A stretch of DNA of 13,725 nt from Chloroflexota bacterium (GTDB lineage: Bacteria > Chloroflexota > Anaerolineae > JACRMK01): contig JACQEC010000231.1 in NCBI GenBank assembly GCA_016200765.1, positions 1-13,725 of the forward strand, in the 5' to 3' direction. Positions 12,518 through 13,725 of the stretch are shown piece by piece (position 1 is the stretch's first letter; each line of letters opens with the position of its first letter). Under the pieces are notes generated by a model. That model had not been told where the DNA came from. It did no database searches and saw only the letters and a program-made list of their open reading frames with translations. Made by a program: the position numbers and the translations under genes.

Positions 12518-13302
12518 GGGCGCGCATGGACGCGAACTTTCGCGCCGGGATGCGCGTGCTGGAGCTCGGCTGTGGCACGGGCGAGGACGCGCTCTATCTG
12601 GCGCGGCGCGGCGCGCAGGTGACGGCGACCGACGCCAGCCCCAGGATGCTGACGGTCACGGCGGGCAAGGCGGCGGAGGCGGGGGTGGGCGGGCTGGTGC
12701 AGACGCAGGTGTTGGACATGAACGATCTGCCCCCTACTCCCTACTCCTCAGGGCGGGTATCGGAACTTCACGCCGCGAAAGCGCAAGACCCGCCCCTACC
12801 CCCTACTCCCCATTCCGCCCTCTTTGATGGCATCCTGTCCAACTTCGGCGCGCTGAACTGCGTGCGCGACCTGCCGCGATTGATGGAGCATCTCGCGGCG
12901 TGGACGAAGCCGGGCGCGCGCGTCCTGCTGGTGGTGATGGGGCCATTCTGCCCGTGGGAGATGGTGTGGCATCTGTTACACGGCCAGCCGCGCCTGGCGT
13001 TCCGGCGTATGGCAAGGCACGCGACCGCCGGCGGCGCACTGCGCGGCGTGAGCCTCACCTACCCGTCACCCGGCCATCTGGTCAGATTGTGCGCGCCGGA
13101 GTTCGCGCACCGGCGCACAGCCGGGCTGGGCGTGTTACTGCCGCCGCCGTATGTGCGGGTGGTGGACGATCGCTGGCTGGCCGCCGCCGACCGAATCGAA
13201 CAGCGCATTGCCGACCGCTTTCCGTTCAACCGGTGCGGCGACCACTATATCCTGGAACTTGAGCGCAAGGGCGTTGGCGCGTTGCGCGTGGGTGCGTTTT
13301 GA
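12478..13302 (+). CDS. Class I SAM-dependent methyltransferase, normal start lost, with repeat insert
   Basis: Motif I is MRVLELGCGTGEDALYLARRG, read with its strand-2 end VTATDAS; then come VLDMNDL and FDGILSNFGALNCV (strand 4) and VLLVVMGPFCPWEM (strand 5). The natural N-terminus FDAVAATYDDTF is in frame from 12442, but no ATG, GTG or TTG lies between 12304 and 12478. I use ATG 12478, which has no ribosome binding site; translation from ATG 12304 would add 58 residues running through the antitoxin tail and the toxin remnant. An insert of about 25 residues (PPTPYSSGRVSELHAAKA and onward) between VLDMNDL and FDGIL is encoded by repeat D. The last residues KGVGALRVGAF come from repeat A; the native end was probably YILELER. 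The substrate is unknown. The stop overlaps a TTG start of the next gene. Confidence 0.78.
   Translation: MHTPIARLMRQAVWARMDANFRAGMRVLELGCGTGEDALYLARRGAQVTATDASPRMLTVTAGKAAEAGVGGLVQTQVLDMNDLPPTPYSSGRVSELHAAKAQDPPLPPTPHSALFDGILSNFGALNCVRDLPRLMEHLAAWTKPGARVLLVVMGPFCPWEMVWHLLHGQPRLAFRRMARHATAGGALRGVSLTYPSPGHLVRLCAPEFAHRRTAGLGVLLPPPYVRVVDDRWLAAADRIEQRIADRFPFNRCGDHYILELERKGVGALRVGAF
12730..12810. repeat. Repeat family D inside the methyltransferase gene
   Basis: CCCCCTACTCCC occurs at 12730-12741 and again at 12799-12810, a distance of 69 bases (23 codons). Between them GGGCGGGT (12751-12758) and ACCCGCCC (12788-12795) form an inverted pair. The block encodes the Pro-rich PPTPYSS...PPLPPTPHS insert and leaves the frame intact. 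Confidence 0.85.
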
Positions 13303-13370
13303 CAGACCCACGTGTTGCACGCACCCCCGAACTGCGGGGGCATACGCGGAACGCGCTCACGCACAACGCC
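13271..13370. repeat. Dispersed repeat family A, copy at a gene junction
   Basis: Forward orientation. It shares CGTTGGCGCGTTGCGC, TGCGTTTTGACAG, GCACCCCCGAA and GGGGGCATACGCGGA with the long copy at 7402-7537, but lacks that copy's inner palindrome and the CCGCC hairpin. It supplies both the last residues and stop codon of one methyltransferase and the first residues of the next. Confidence 0.88.
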
Positions 13371-13725
13371 CGCGTTGAAGCGGCGCAGTCGTTCCTGTGG
13401 TCGGGCATCCGCAAACTCTACCGCGCCGTCTGGCGGGTGCGGCGGGCCGTCTGGCTGCGCGGCTATGATCGTCTGCGCGTCGAAACGGTAGGGGGCGCGC
13501 GGCTCGTCGTCCTGCCGGGCGTGTTCAACGGCGTGCTATTGCGCACCGGCGCGTTCATGGCGCAAACGCTGGAGAGCGTGCCTGTCGCGGCGGACGCGCA
13601 GGCGCTCGACCTCGGCACCGGCACCGGCATCGGCGCGATCTTCGCCGCGCGGCGCGCGGCGCGCGTTGTCGCGACCGACATCAACCCCGAGGCGGCGCGT
13701 TGCGCGCAGATCAACGCGCTGGCGC
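13299..13725 (+). CDS. HemK/PrmC-like SAM-dependent methyltransferase (partial, C-terminus outside window)
   Basis: Open to the window end; 142 codons visible. Residues 1 to about 24 (TDPRVARTPELRGHTRNALT) come from repeat A. Then follow SFLWSGIRKLYRAVWRVRR, RLVVLPGVFNGVLLRTGAFM and the SAM-binding motif ALDLGTGTGIGAIFAARRA, then VVATDINPEAARCAQINALA. The motif style (LDLGTGTGIGA, DINPEA) is that of HemK/PrmC-like and small-domain methyltransferases, which often act on glutamine or nucleobase nitrogen; the NPPY motif that would show this lies beyond the window. The first possible start after the in-frame stop at 13260 is TTG 13299, which overlaps the upstream TGA; GTG 13437 and ATG 13557 are later alternatives. 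The true start is uncertain because a repeat sits on it. Confidence 0.75.
   Translation, partial: MTDPRVARTPELRGHTRNALTHNARVEAAQSFLWSGIRKLYRAVWRVRRAVWLRGYDRLRVETVGGARLVVLPGVFNGVLLRTGAFMAQTLESVPVAADAQALDLGTGTGIGAIFAARRAARVVATDINPEAARCAQINALA

Overview
The window is GC-rich, densely coding bacterial DNA. I read it as probably from a Chloroflexota-like bacterium (Anaerolineae or a relative). That rests on gene content: a bacterial DUF2419/Qng1 queuosine salvage enzyme, a CpXC-domain protein, a DUF2723 membrane protein, B12-type radical SAM enzymes, leaderless-looking promoters and many short palindromic repeats. This is a judgement from memory; there is no rRNA or marker gene here to settle it.

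Left part, minus strand (1-4672). Two transcription units run leftwards. The first is a flavin reductase-like gene plus a pyridoxamine-phosphate-oxidase-fold gene, overlapping by ATGA, with a promoter in front and a rho-independent terminator behind. The second starts from a duplicated -10-like box and carries a CpXC-domain protein, then Qng1 (queuosine 5'-monophosphate glycosylase, DUF2419), then tgt (tRNA-guanine/queuine transglycosylase, cut by the window edge). Qng1 releases the queuine base and Tgt puts it into tRNA, so this looks like a queuine salvage operon. A 53-bp tandem duplication at the CpXC/Qng1 junction has shifted the frame of the CpXC gene. Removing one copy restores a perfect ATGA stop/start overlap.

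Middle and right part, plus strand (4752-13725). From an extended -10 promoter directly in front of an ATG come a B12-binding radical SAM enzyme and a DUF2723 (GT117-like) membrane protein. After a short AT-rich hairpin spacer follow a TrpF-like TIM barrel with altered substrate motifs, a protein made of two dimeric-barrel-like halves, an iodotyrosine-deiodinase-like nitroreductase, and a second B12-binding radical SAM enzyme paralogous to the first. Behind it lies a disturbed region: the 31-codon start of a SAM methyltransferase, a lower-GC UPF0175-like antitoxin with a truncated PIN toxin, and then a nearly whole methyltransferase that has lost its normal start. A HemK-like methyltransferase runs off the right edge.

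The most unusual theme is the set of small palindromic repeats (four families, here called A to D). One copy of B lies exactly between two divergent promoters. Copies of A, B and D lie inside reading frames without breaking them, adding low-complexity peptide inserts to the DUF2723 protein and to both methyltransferases. This resembles the behaviour of Rickettsia palindromic elements.
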